Assembly (NCBI GenBank): GCA_017520845.1 | Contig: JAFXEU010000067.1 | Span: 1 to 64,000, forward strand | Source of the DNA: Kiritimatiellia bacterium | Lineage (GTDB): Bacteria; Verrucomicrobiota; Kiritimatiellia; RFP12; UBA1067 | DNA: 64,000 nt | Direction of reading: 5' to 3' | The notes under the pieces: generated by a model | Databases searched by the model: none | What the model was told of the DNA's origin: nothing | What the model saw: the letters and a program-made list of their open reading frames with translations, nothing else | Made by a program: the position numbers and the translations under genes | Part shown: positions 7,278-15,745 of the stretch, one piece after another | Layout: the number at the start of each line of letters is the position of its first letter | Numbering within the stretch: the first letter of the stretch is position 1

Positions 7278-7366
7278 GTCAATATGATACCATAAATGAG
7301 GTCATTTTGACAAGACGCTTTGAAAAGATTGTCAAATTGATACTATTTTCGGTATCAAATTGACAA
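7277..7366 (-). promoter_or_regulatory. AbiEi operator-promoter with two inverted repeats
   Basis: The half-site TGTCAA..TGATAC(C) occurs four times in two inverted pairs. The distal pair is perfect (7330-7343 against 7352-7365, 8-base gap). The proximal pair (7277-7291 against 7300-7312) is imperfect and overlaps the promoter, whose -35 is TTGTCA and -10 TATCAT with an 18-base spacer. Known AbiEi proteins bind two inverted repeats cooperatively; the arrangement here fits that model. Confidence 0.75.
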
Positions 7367-7416
7367 ATCTTCTCTCCTGATCACACTTCCTCCCCCAGAA
7401 GAATGACAACCATCCC

Positions 7417-8277
7417 TCATACCTCATCCTTGGCGGCATCGCCGCCCCTCGAAAACATCACCGCATTATCAGGATCAAGGTATAGCCCAAGCGCCCTTAC
7501 CGCCGCCAGAATTGTGCCGGAATTGGCGCAACGTGACCGTCCCATCGACTCTGCGCCCTTCACAAGAAAATCCATGCCGCCCAATTCAATAAGCCGTGCT
7601 GTCACCGCATCTTCCGGGAGATCCTGGATCTGCGCAAGATAACACACCACTTCTTTTATGAGCCACTGCGGCGAGCCTTTAGGATAGGCCTTGTTCGCCA
7701 TTTTCTTATTGTACGCCGCCCACTGCTCGCTCGACCATTTCTCCTGCTCAACTGCAAGCGCAGCCGCCCTTCTCTTTCGGCGGTACTCCCTGTTGTACAC
7801 GCGAATCTTATCGCGCCTGCGTTCCCTCATCGCCGCTTCCATATCGCGGTCGTACCGCTTGCGTCCTTCAAACTCCTCTGGAGTTTCTGGCTTCTTCCCG
7901 AGCCTAAAGCCATACTTCTCCTTAATGTACGCCTTGCGCTCTTCACGCAAAAGCCGCTTCTTCTCTTTTGCGGCCAATTCTTCCGGGGCTCGAGCCTTGC
8001 GCTCCATTCGCTCTCTTGCCTTGTCGCACTTTTTCTGATCGCGTTCGAGCCGGGCGATCAAGTAATCCTCAAAAGACTTGCGGCACTCAAGGAGACAGGC
8101 ATTCCATTCTTTTCTCTGCTCTTGCGTCCATTCCGTTTTCTTCTTCGGAAGCTTCATCTTCCTGCGCATCATCTTCACCTTGTTCTTGTACGCAGTTACC
8201 TTCCACGGATAAGTCTCTCTCGCAAGCTCAAGCAAAAACCGCCGAGCCTCATGTTCTCTTCTAAGCTCTTCTCTCAT
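7417..8277 (-). CDS. Charged protein with conserved C-terminal domain, last gene of integrase operon
   Basis: I do not recognise this 286-residue family. Residues 1-115 are Arg/Lys/Glu-rich helices. At 116-157 lies a YGF repeat unit (KEKYGFRLGKKPETPEEFEGRKRY then RDxE and basic residues), which occurs twice in the upstream neighbour. The C-terminal domain from about 200 (GSPQWLIKEVVCYLAQ, LIELGGMDFLVKGAESMG, AVRALGLYLDP) is well conserved in a decayed copy at 16372-16736, so it is the selected, functional part. It starts two bases after the preceding stop. The basic, helical make-up suggests nucleic-acid contact; that is inference. Confidence 0.65.
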   Translation of the reverse strand: MREELRREHEARRFLLELARETYPWKVTAYKNKVKMMRRKMKLPKKKTEWTQEQRKEWNACLLECRKSFEDYLIARLERDQKKCDKARERMERKARAPEELAAKEKKRLLREERKAYIKEKYGFRLGKKPETPEEFEGRKRYDRDMEAAMRERRRDKIRVYNREYRRKRRAAALAVEQEKWSSEQWAAYNKKMANKAYPKGSPQWLIKEVVCYLAQIQDLPEDAVTARLIELGGMDFLVKGAESMGRSRCANSGTILAAVRALGLYLDPDNAVMFSRGGDAAKDEV

Positions 8278-8279
8278 CT

Positions 8280-9314
8280 TTAATCCTCCCCCTTCTCTTG
8301 AGCCTCGTTCTTTGCTGCTTGTCGCATCTCCAAATACCGCTGAATATTAGCCTCGCGCTCCAAGCGATACCTTTCCTCCAGCGCCAGCTCCGCTTCTCGC
8401 CTTGCCGCATTCTTCGCGACCTGCTCACGCCACCGAGCCACCCGCTCCTCCCGCTCTCGCCTCTTTAAAAGGAACTCCCTCTTCCTCGCCTCTGCCTTTG
8501 TGAGCTTTATTCGAAGAACTCTACTCTCAATATGCGCCTGTCGGCGCTCTTTAGCCAAACGCTCCTTCTCAAGTTTCCTCTGTTCGCGCTCCTTGGCAAT
8601 TCGCTCTTCTCGCTCCGCCTGGGCCTTGAGTTTCTCGTAAAGCTTCTGCTGACGGTAACGCACCCTTTCTTCATGCGTCATCCGCTGAATCATGCAGAGC
8701 TTTTCGTGTTTCGCCCTCTCCTTGGCAGCAGCCTTTGGATCGGTCGCTTCAAGAATCTTCATCCTCTCTTCAAAGCGCCGCTCATTCTCCTCGCGCCGTT
8801 TCGCGTTCTGTCTCTTTTGGCGCTCTTCGATCCGCTCTCGGTTCTTTAGCCTGTATTCCTTCTCACGATCCTTGCGATACCGTTCCCGACCGGCAAGCTC
8901 TTCTGCAGTCTTGGGAGGAGTATTCAGGTCAAACCCGTACTTCTCGCGAATATGCGCTTTCTGAGCATCATACTCCTTGCGCTTCTTTTTCTCTTCTCGC
9001 GCCTTTAGCCACTTTTCACCGCCACGCGCCTCATGAATACTTTCAAAGCCCGGCTTTTGAACCTTTACCCAATATTCATGCCGCCTCGCCCTCAACTCCT
9101 CACGATGCGTTTCCCGGTATCGTTTCTGCCAATCTCTGTAATAGCGCCGATGCGCTTCTTTTTCCGCAGCCGTTTTCAACTTGACGCCGAGCAGAAAACC
9201 ATATTCCTTCAATACCACCTTCTGCTTTTCAATAAACAATAAAAACTTCGATGGCTTTAAATCGCTCACCTCACTGTTGGGTGGAAAAACCTTCTCCTGG
9301 AAACCTCTACTCAT
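8280..9314 (-). CDS. Highly charged helical protein with two YGF repeats
   Basis: This 344-residue protein is extremely rich in Arg, Lys and Glu and is probably a long helix or coiled coil after residue 170. Two copies of a roughly 40-residue unit are seen (about 36-75 and 124-165, GTG-based numbering): [KE]YGF, a P-K-T-A-E-E stretch, R-x-x-Y-x-[RK]-D, then Y-R and basic residues. The same unit appears once in the next gene. ATG 9312-9314 is preferred over the in-frame GTG at 9323 because GGGGGTGGG lies just upstream of the ATG. It overlaps the end of the upstream gene by 8 bases, so the two are translationally coupled. Family unknown; low complexity makes similarity searches unreliable. Confidence 0.6.
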   Translation of the reverse strand: MSRGFQEKVFPPNSEVSDLKPSKFLLFIEKQKVVLKEYGFLLGVKLKTAAEKEAHRRYYRDWQKRYRETHREELRARRHEYWVKVQKPGFESIHEARGGEKWLKAREEKKKRKEYDAQKAHIREKYGFDLNTPPKTAEELAGRERYRKDREKEYRLKNRERIEERQKRQNAKRREENERRFEERMKILEATDPKAAAKERAKHEKLCMIQRMTHEERVRYRQQKLYEKLKAQAEREERIAKEREQRKLEKERLAKERRQAHIESRVLRIKLTKAEARKREFLLKRREREERVARWREQVAKNAARREAELALEERYRLEREANIQRYLEMRQAAKNEAQEKGED

Positions 9315-10428
9315 AATTCCCACCCCCGGTATTCATCCCTTCCACCGCTCGATAGTAGAACTCAAGCGCTCTGACCGCATCTGAAACGCGCCCTCGAAGA
9401 AGAGCCTCAGCCTCACGACCTTGAATCGCCTTTACATTGTCGACGCTTCGCATGAGCCAACCGACCACCCCGTCATCAAGAAATCTCGCCATCACACGCT
9501 GCCGGCTCATCCCGACCCTCTCCGCAAAGCGCGTTACTACATTTTCAAGGAAGTATGTCCTTCTCGATGCATTTCCCTTTTCCCTCGTAGACGAATGCAT
9601 CTTCTCCAAAAGAATCTCTCTTTCCGCCGCTCGGTTCTCTGGATCGACCCTTCTTGTGAACCTAAGTATTCTATCCGGAAACTGATACCCTCTTAAGGCT
9701 CCCCCGTCCTCCCAAGGCTCCCTGCCCGGCACAACCCAGTACATCGCCTTTTCAACGAGCCTGCGACCAGCTCTCGTCGTAACACCGCATTTTCTTTCCT
9801 TTTCATAGCGGTGATTAAGAACAATAAATGAATTGTTGCTAATGACTTCGTGAAGTATCACATCCTCGTCAATATCATCGTCAGACTCTATAAAAACGCT
9901 TCTCGCGCCAGCCATCCCTGCAAGGCCCAAGGCATCTGCAATGCTCTCCCCGAAAATCTCATGCGGTGAACGCTGATTCCAAAACGGTCCCCACGGCGTT
10001 ATTCGCTTTCTGAAGGCATCCGGGTAAATCTCCACCTCCACCTCAAGGTAGCACTCCTTCTTGACGCGCTCATCCGCCGTACCGGGGGCTCGGACGATCA
10101 TCTTCCCCATCTTCGCCCCCGCCTTGGGAATGGCCGTTATCGTGTCGAAATCCTCATCCGATATCTCAAATACATACGAGCGCGTTCCCGATATCTGATG
10201 CCACAGTTCCGCATGACCGTCCGGATTTATCCGCATTCCGTTGATGGTAAAGGCCGTTTCCCTTTGAACAGCCTCGTATGCAAGCTTCCATTTCGGCCAA
10301 CACCGAAATACCAGTTTATCCCGATGCCGCCAGCGACCTATGAAATTCGGAGCGAGAAAGGACGATGAAGGGACGGCAACTTTCTTCTCCTCGCCGTCAT
10401 CCGCCATAATCTCTTTCTCGCTTTCCAT
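9307..10428 (-). CDS. Unrecognised protein, second gene of integrase operon
   Basis: The 373-residue protein matches no family I know. The first 200 residues look like a mixed beta domain (FIGRWRHRDKLVFRCWPKWK, FTINGMRINPDG, YVFEISDEDFDTITAI). The C-terminal third is helical and includes a helix-turn-helix-like segment (VVTRFAERVGMSRQRVMARFL, near residue 310) and the phrase REAEALLRGRVSDAVRALEFYYRAV. An acidic patch (ESDDDIDED) lies near residue 190. It starts 8 bases after the integrase stop. A DNA-binding or replication accessory role is possible, but this is guesswork from position and the HTH-like stretch. Confidence 0.6.
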   Translation of the reverse strand: MESEKEIMADDGEEKKVAVPSSSFLAPNFIGRWRHRDKLVFRCWPKWKLAYEAVQRETAFTINGMRINPDGHAELWHQISGTRSYVFEISDEDFDTITAIPKAGAKMGKMIVRAPGTADERVKKECYLEVEVEIYPDAFRKRITPWGPFWNQRSPHEIFGESIADALGLAGMAGARSVFIESDDDIDEDVILHEVISNNSFIVLNHRYEKERKCGVTTRAGRRLVEKAMYWVVPGREPWEDGGALRGYQFPDRILRFTRRVDPENRAAEREILLEKMHSSTREKGNASRRTYFLENVVTRFAERVGMSRQRVMARFLDDGVVGWLMRSVDNVKAIQGREAEALLRGRVSDAVRALEFYYRAVEGMNTGGGNYE

Positions 10429-10436
10429 TTATTCCC

Positions 10437-12482
10437 TCATCCCTTCTTTGCGTTCAAATAGACATCCAACCCATCAAGAGCATCTCCCAAGGATATCGCA
10501 GCACCTCTTTCCCACAACTCCTGCAGGAATCGATACCCGCCATTGCCGACAAGCTTCGAAGTCCCCTCCAATAGCGATGTCTTCTTTAACTGACACCACC
10601 TTCTAACACACCGCCCGATCCATTCGTTACGCTCTTTGCGATCCCTCGATGGTGTCACAGCCGTTTGAGGAGCATTTTCACCCCAGCCGCCAAGCTGCTG
10701 TGCATCGCTGTTCGCCGCCTCGACGCTGGCGAGCTTCTCCTCTCGCCGGGCGAGAGAGCGCTCGGCAAACCGTCCCGTCGCCGGGGCTTCAACATGGGGA
10801 TTCGCCCGCTCTACGCCATCTGCGCTCACAACAATCGCAGGCTCCGCCTCGTAGGCGATCTGTGGCGCTTTAGGGACGCTGTTGGGTAAAACCGCCTGCC
10901 CCTTCACAAAAGGCGACGTGGGGGCGTTACAGCCCTTGTACGCGAGCCTTGAGGCGTCTGGCTGGGCAACCTTGCCCTCGGAGATGTCTCCTGTCTCGGA
11001 AATCGAGGGGATTGCCTCGACCGCCTGCTGAAGAGCCGCCACATTCTCATGGTAATAGTGCCTCGTCATCGCCGTCGATTCATGCCCGACAATCGCCTGG
11101 ACGATGTGGAGCGGCACACCCGCATTCGCGGACATTGAAACAAAGGTATGTCTAAGGGAGTGGAATGAAGCCTCCGGAGCCTTCCACTTTCGCCCCTCGA
11201 CCGCTACCGAGGTTACGATTCCGGCATTGTGGAATATCTTACCGATGCGGTGGTGAATTCTCCCCATCCCCTTCGGACCAAGAGCCGCCCACTCACCTAT
11301 TTGCGGAAGAACATACCCCGTTCGGTTCTCGATGGGCGTTTGCATAAGAAGATCGGCGAGAACCTTGTGGATCGGAATCGTCACCGGCCGTCCGCGACGG
11401 TACTTCTTCGTCTTCTCCGGAACCTTCTGAATGATGGAGCGGACAATATCCACCTCCGCCCAGGTGAGCTTGCAGCAGTCCCCAAGTCGCATTCCGGTGT
11501 ACATGGCGATACCGAAGAGGGTCCTGAACTCCGCGCTCTCCCTCGAAGCCATATCGACAAGCCTCGCCAGCTCCTCGATCGTCAGCTCGCGCCGCGTATG
11601 GGAATCGTCCGCCCTCAAAGGAAAGCCGTCCCAAGGGTTCTCCTTGGCCGCCGCCTTCTTCATGATCGTGCGATGAACCTCCCGCAAGACGCAAAGGCGG
11701 TTATTGTAGGTGGAGGCTGAATGATCCTTGCGGAGGGAATTGAGGTAGTTTTCGGTATGGTAGCGAGTTAAGTGGCGAACCTCAGTGACCTCCGGGAAAA
11801 GTAAATTTAGGTGTTCGACAAACTTCCTGACCACCTGCTCCTTACCGTTCAAGGTAGTCTGAGCAAGATCCCTTCGCATCGGTGAGGCAACATAGGCACT
11901 CCACATATCGGCAATCGTAAGCTGCGGACCTTCCGCCTCTCTCATCGCCGCAAGCTGTCTTTCCGTCATAACGGCAGCCTGAATGTTCTCGAACGTCCTC
12001 TCGGCGTCGTCCTTCACATAAGGAGCCATAAAGCGCTTAGCGAATTGCTCAGCCTCAGCCCTATCGCGAGTTCCGGTCGACTTGCTGATACGCCTGCCGT
12101 TGATGATACACCTTACAGTCCAAATGCCGGTCTTCTCAAGCTGAAGGCCACCCAAGCCCTTAGTCCTTCTGCGGCGAGTCTCCTTCGCCCGCGCCTTACG
12201 CTTAAGTGTTTCCCCTTCAGAACTCTCGACTTCAAAATCCTCAGTCATATCTCCTCCTTCACCCTTGGCAACACCACCGCTACACTGGTTTATTATCACA
12301 CTTGAATCTTTTGCGCACTGGTTTATCGCCACCGTATCATTTTCTAAAATATTCTTATCTTCCGCGTCATTCTCAGACTGTACTATCATCACAGTTGAAT
12401 TTTCTTGAGACTGTTCTACGTTTACAACAACGCGATCAGGCTCAAGAACTACACTTTCGATCTCATTCTGATCCAAATTCAT
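10437..12482 (-). CDS. Large tyrosine integrase with unusual N- and C-terminal extensions
   Basis: This 681-residue site-specific recombinase has an arm-type domain (about 110-170), a core-binding domain (185-285) and a catalytic domain (295-490). Catalytic residues are all visible: Arg332 in TGMRLGD, Lys near 360, His441 and Arg444 in HSLRH, His467 in GHES, and Tyr476/477 in RHYYHE. Two features are odd: an acidic N-terminus (1-80) with four short repeats of the type V-x-[IV]-x-Q-[SC], and a 190-residue tail after the catalytic Tyr with no known domain. Being the first gene of a four-gene operon is unusual for integrases. A strong promoter lies about 80 bases upstream. An alternative start at Met79 would remove the repeats. 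Confidence 0.88.
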   Translation of the reverse strand: MNLDQNEIESVVLEPDRVVVNVEQSQENSTVMIVQSENDAEDKNILENDTVAINQCAKDSSVIINQCSGGVAKGEGGDMTEDFEVESSEGETLKRKARAKETRRRRTKGLGGLQLEKTGIWTVRCIINGRRISKSTGTRDRAEAEQFAKRFMAPYVKDDAERTFENIQAAVMTERQLAAMREAEGPQLTIADMWSAYVASPMRRDLAQTTLNGKEQVVRKFVEHLNLLFPEVTEVRHLTRYHTENYLNSLRKDHSASTYNNRLCVLREVHRTIMKKAAAKENPWDGFPLRADDSHTRRELTIEELARLVDMASRESAEFRTLFGIAMYTGMRLGDCCKLTWAEVDIVRSIIQKVPEKTKKYRRGRPVTIPIHKVLADLLMQTPIENRTGYVLPQIGEWAALGPKGMGRIHHRIGKIFHNAGIVTSVAVEGRKWKAPEASFHSLRHTFVSMSANAGVPLHIVQAIVGHESTAMTRHYYHENVAALQQAVEAIPSISETGDISEGKVAQPDASRLAYKGCNAPTSPFVKGQAVLPNSVPKAPQIAYEAEPAIVVSADGVERANPHVEAPATGRFAERSLARREEKLASVEAANSDAQQLGGWGENAPQTAVTPSRDRKERNEWIGRCVRRWCQLKKTSLLEGTSKLVGNGGYRFLQELWERGAAISLGDALDGLDVYLNAKKG

Positions 12483-12563
12483 ACTGTGCTATCTTGCCTC
12501 GCTTAGTGCTTCCTTGCAAAAAAATTAGCGTCCGAAGGCCCAATTGCCCTCAAAACGCCGCTT

Positions 12564-12592
12564 ATTGTACAGTATAAACCAGTCTATGTCAA
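12564..12592 (-). promoter_or_regulatory. Strong promoter of the integrase operon
   Basis: TTGACA (12587-12592) and TACAAT (12564-12569) are 17 bases apart on the minus strand. The spacer contains ACTGGTTTAT, which also occurs twice, in the opposite orientation, inside the start of the integrase gene (12284-12293 and 12317-12326). That could mark binding sites for a regulator, perhaps the integrase itself. Confidence 0.75.
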
Positions 12593-12657
12593 CCCATCAC
12601 ATATCAAAAACCTCAAAAACCCTTGTAAAACCGCCCTTTTCACCACCTCTTATAGTT

Positions 12658-12747
12658 TTATCCAACGACGTTCGCGCTCTCTACGCCTTCTGCGAAAGTT
12701 ACTGCAACACAGAGTGAAGCAGCCAAACCAAGCATCATTTTCTTCAT
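12658..12747 (-). pseudogene. Remnant of an ESANVVG secreted protein gene
   Basis: From the ATG at 12745-12747, with a fine ribosome site (GGGAGG), the frame encodes a signal peptide (MKKMMLGLAASLCVAVTFA), then EGVESANVVG and a TAA stop after only 29 residues. The partial gene at the left edge has the same order of elements but continues for at least another 30 residues. The likeliest reading is a truncated gene cut just after the motif, perhaps when the integrase element arrived. It might instead be a real secreted peptide, as the start signals are intact. Confidence 0.55.
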
Positions 12748-13098
12748 TTTAACCTCCCGGGACCCAGCCCGAATTGTTTTTGAAAACGAAAACTCATTTA
12801 CGATACCCTGATCGCCAACTTGTTCTCGTTCATTTTGCCTGTACAGATGAAACCCACCTTGAGTTTCGACTATCCGCCCAAGCACCAATATTTTACACGA
12901 TATTGAGATTGTTTGTAAAGTGGGGTATACTCCCCTTCTACTTCTAACTTATACGCGGATGTGCATTTCGGCCAATAAAAATAGGGGTGAAACCCACTTT
13001 TCACCCCCTTAAAAATATTTTTTAATTTCTTTTATTTTCTCTCCCCTTCCCATCGCTACCGCCGCATTTTCACCCCTCGCGCGGTATTAATAACTGAA
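12748..13098. other. Gap with terminator and AT-rich DNA
   Basis: About 350 bases without a convincing gene. It contains a terminator-like hairpin (12974-13008) for the gene at 13099 and a transition into AT-rich DNA. A TTTCACCCC motif recurs near 13067. Confidence 0.5.
12974..13008 (-). terminator. Terminator after the 13099-14531 gene pair
   Basis: On the minus strand GGGGTGAAA and TTTCACCCC form a 9-base stem with a short loop, followed by TATTTTTATT. It lies about 90 bases after the stop at 13099. Confidence 0.7.
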
Positions 13099-13623
13099 TC
13101 ACTTCTCAATCATTACTCTCTCACTAACGTTGGTACGCAAACCAACAGGCCGATTATAAACACCTCCATTTTCAAACACAACCTCATATACAACCCCCGT
13201 CTTCTTATCTACATGCCGACTTTTCTCCCTCTTGAAATCATCCCATGTTGGATAATCCTTCAAAGCCATAGACAAATAGTCAATCACCCTGCCTTTAACC
13301 ATCTCAACTGTTTTATCATCAGCTTGTCCTGTAAGCCGCTTTGCTAATTCTATAAAACCTAAGTCCTTCTCCTCAGTAATACTCAGATGCTCAATCGAAG
13401 CTTTTTGTTGCTCAACAGCCACCCCCAAGTACTCTATCTCTTTTTCTATACGAGGGTCTATTGGCATCAGTGAATCTATCAATTTTCCGAGAACACCAGA
13501 TAAAGTTATAACCGTGGTTATAATGCACAATAATATATCGCGCCGCATAGAATGCTTTGTTTTCTCTTCTTTAGCACCCGAAACAGCCGAATCACCTTTT
13601 TTCTTTTTCATAGCTCTCCTCAT
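13099..13623 (-). CDS. Small membrane-anchored protein, partner of protease gene
   Basis: This 174-residue protein has a basic N-terminus (1-28), one membrane segment at about 30-52 (DILLCIITTVITLSGVLGKLI), a predicted coiled coil (60-90) and a small C-terminal domain ending VSERVMIEK. The ATG overlaps the stop of the upstream protease gene (ATGA), so the two are coupled. I do not recognise the family. DNA here is clearly richer in A and T than the flanks, which suggests transfer from elsewhere. Confidence 0.6.
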   Translation of the reverse strand: MRRAMKKKKGDSAVSGAKEEKTKHSMRRDILLCIITTVITLSGVLGKLIDSLMPIDPRIEKEIEYLGVAVEQQKASIEHLSITEEKDLGFIELAKRLTGQADDKTVEMVKGRVIDYLSMALKDYPTWDDFKREKSRHVDKKTGVVYEVVFENGGVYNRPVGLRTNVSERVMIEK

Positions 13624-14531
13624 CTTATATTGCCTTTTTCACTCAGTTTTCTAATTACGTAATCGCAAAGCTCACGAATTCTATCCGCTTTTATAACATT
13701 TACAATGGAGGCTGGAGTCCCTCCAAAAACCTCTCGATACTCCTTATTTTTAGTCATATCCACTCCGTCGTAGGAGATTCCAACTAAAACTAATCTATCT
13801 GCAAGTACAATATTTACACCTCCATTAGACCGATCATTATACATACCATCGTCAAATCTATACACGGCTGAACCATTTGAACCGCCATTATTTTGTATAT
13901 CTAACAAGAACTCTTTTTTACCCTTATAATTAAGTGACGGTCTAGTTGCATACACACCTCTTCTAAAAATAGGTTGTAAATTAAACTCATCCAAAAATCC
14001 TTTAGGATAACCAACCATCACTACTGGATCCAAGGGTAATTGGCTAAGATAAAATTTCTCATCTGCCAATACTGACATCTCCATAGCCAAATATAGTATT
14101 TCTTTTCCTCTCATTCTGCTGGCTTTAAGATCGTTATCAATAATAATTAAGCATAGATCTACGTTTGAATCGGGGTGATGCTCAACCAATATATCCCCTT
14201 TAGTGTAAGAAAAAGAAAACTTTTTCTGCATTGACGGCTCATCCGCACTTCTCCCAACAAATGAAATGCGTACTGCGTCCGCACCATCTACAAGATGCCG
14301 AACTGTAAGTACACCAACTGTCCCAAACGGAAAGTTCCTTGGATTGTTTAACTTGAACATTGTACCTGTTCCTATCAATTTAGCTTCACCAACTTTCGCC
14401 TCAATAAGAACTGATGATTCTGATATACGATTACGAAAGTTAGCATATCGAATATCTGCCTTCCACCCTTGAGCTTGAACTACAAGATCTCCAGCAAAGA
14501 CTATCAATACTATTAACAACGCTTTTCTCAC
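13620..14531 (-). CDS. Secreted trypsin-like serine protease domain protein
   Basis: The protein has 303 residues, with a signal peptide (about 1-20, ending VQAQG) and a trypsin-like fold. The usual three catalytic sites can be seen: His in VLTVRHLVDG, Asp in SNVDLCLIII, and Ser in NNGGSNGSAVY, where the common GNSGSP reads GGSNGSA. The serine is therefore probable but its loop is divergent. It probably acts outside the cytoplasmic membrane, next to its coupled membrane partner. TGGTATAAT lies near 14612, upstream. Such proteases can serve in protein quality control or in defence; nothing here decides. Confidence 0.72.
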   Translation of the reverse strand: MRKALLIVLIVFAGDLVVQAQGWKADIRYANFRNRISESSVLIEAKVGEAKLIGTGTMFKLNNPRNFPFGTVGVLTVRHLVDGADAVRISFVGRSADEPSMQKKFSFSYTKGDILVEHHPDSNVDLCLIIIDNDLKASRMRGKEILYLAMEMSVLADEKFYLSQLPLDPVVMVGYPKGFLDEFNLQPIFRRGVYATRPSLNYKGKKEFLLDIQNNGGSNGSAVYRFDDGMYNDRSNGGVNIVLADRLVLVGISYDGVDMTKNKEYREVFGGTPASIVNVIKADRIRELCDYVIRKLSEKGNIR

Positions 14532-14761
14532 GACACACTCCTTACTTACTGATAAAACTATCGTCTGATATGTTAATTATAGCATAAGTCTAACAATTCT
14601 AAATTATACCATAAAATGGGACTATAAATTCAAAACCCCTACCAAAGACTGCCTTTCCCATTTACTTAATAGTCTAAAGATATACCCTACGTAGTTTTAT
14701 AATCTCCCACATCCTCAAATTTTGATAAAATACTTACTCATAAAATTTGAATGGAGGTATA

Positions 14762-15592
14762 ATGAAAATTAATTCAATAATTAACACTTGCACAAACATA
14801 GCTACTATAGTTATCGCAATTTGTGCTATAGTTGGTCTATTACAGACGACAGAATCTCTCAAGGAAACCGCCAATATAAACAAAATGGCAACACAATACT
14901 ATTCTGCCCAAAACGCCCTTACGCGCCCAATTTTTCGTATTGAACAATCGAAATCTCTTAATTTTACAGATTTTTCAAGAGACGGCTGGACTTTACCATT
15001 CAATCCCGAAGATGTCTACAAAGACATAACCATTTTCAACGATGGTGCATGGATAAAAAGCGTCCAAGTGTCGATTGAAACATATTTAATGACAGCCTAT
15101 TTAACTCTAAGCCCAGATGATACCATTCAGAGTACAGCAATGTATATTCCGGTAAAGGATTTCTATCAATTCTCACAAAGCGGAAAAGTTAAAGGGCTTA
15201 TTGCTTCTTGTAAATCTTCAAATTTCCAAAAGAAACTAACAAGCCAAATCAAAGACGTCTATAAAAACAATGATGGCAAGCACCTTGTGCTATGTGCGCC
15301 ATGTAATATTTACACAATAAAGTATGAAGATGCTCTTGGGAATCATCTCGAAGAACATTATTCTATGGAAATGGAAATCACTGGCAAAGAATCAGAATTA
15401 GAACATAATTTAATGTATTCAAAAGAACTATTCAAAGGTCGCGTTTTTACCTCCGACGACTTTGATATTAGCACAATAATTAAAGAATATGGCGAAAAGG
15501 CAACAATCTTACAGGAGCGTTATGCAGATAAAGGGTATATACGCGATGTTTTTCAAGAATCTAGACCTGTATTTGAAAAAAAACAACAATAA
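14762..15592 (+). CDS. Membrane-anchored protein, unknown
   Basis: This 276-residue protein starts at ATG 14762 with GGAGG about 5 bases upstream; the in-frame ATG at 14747 would cover that site. One membrane segment lies near the start (INTCTNIATIVIAICAIVGLLQ), followed by an outer or cytoplasmic domain with many aromatic and charged residues (RPIFRIEQSKSLNFTDF, CNIYTIKYEDALGNHLEEHYS). No family recognised. It faces away from the protease pair, sharing a 230-base intergenic region, and lies in the same AT-rich island. Confidence 0.6.
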   Translation: MKINSIINTCTNIATIVIAICAIVGLLQTTESLKETANINKMATQYYSAQNALTRPIFRIEQSKSLNFTDFSRDGWTLPFNPEDVYKDITIFNDGAWIKSVQVSIETYLMTAYLTLSPDDTIQSTAMYIPVKDFYQFSQSGKVKGLIASCKSSNFQKKLTSQIKDVYKNNDGKHLVLCAPCNIYTIKYEDALGNHLEEHYSMEMEITGKESELEHNLMYSKELFKGRVFTSDDFDISTIIKEYGEKATILQERYADKGYIRDVFQESRPVFEKKQQ

Positions 15593-15728
15593 CCTCTCTG
15601 TTAAATACTAGGGAGCCTTATGCGACTTTCGTACTGCGTAAATTTCGAAATAATAATCTATATCCCATTAAGTTCTTTACCATTATAGCAGTAAATGCTA
15701 ATTTTTTTATACTCATACCTTATGATTT

Positions 15729-15734
15729 TATAAT
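15729..15734 (+). promoter_or_regulatory. -10 box close to the 15746 start
   Basis: A perfect TATAAT ends 11 bases before the ATG, and no ribosome site is visible between them. If used, the mRNA would carry only about five leader bases. Confidence 0.4.
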
Positions 15735-15745
15735 ACATACCCAAG

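Noticed and set aside
7417-12482. Conventional prophage
   Set aside because: No capsid, portal, terminase, tail or lysis gene is visible; only the integrase is phage-like.
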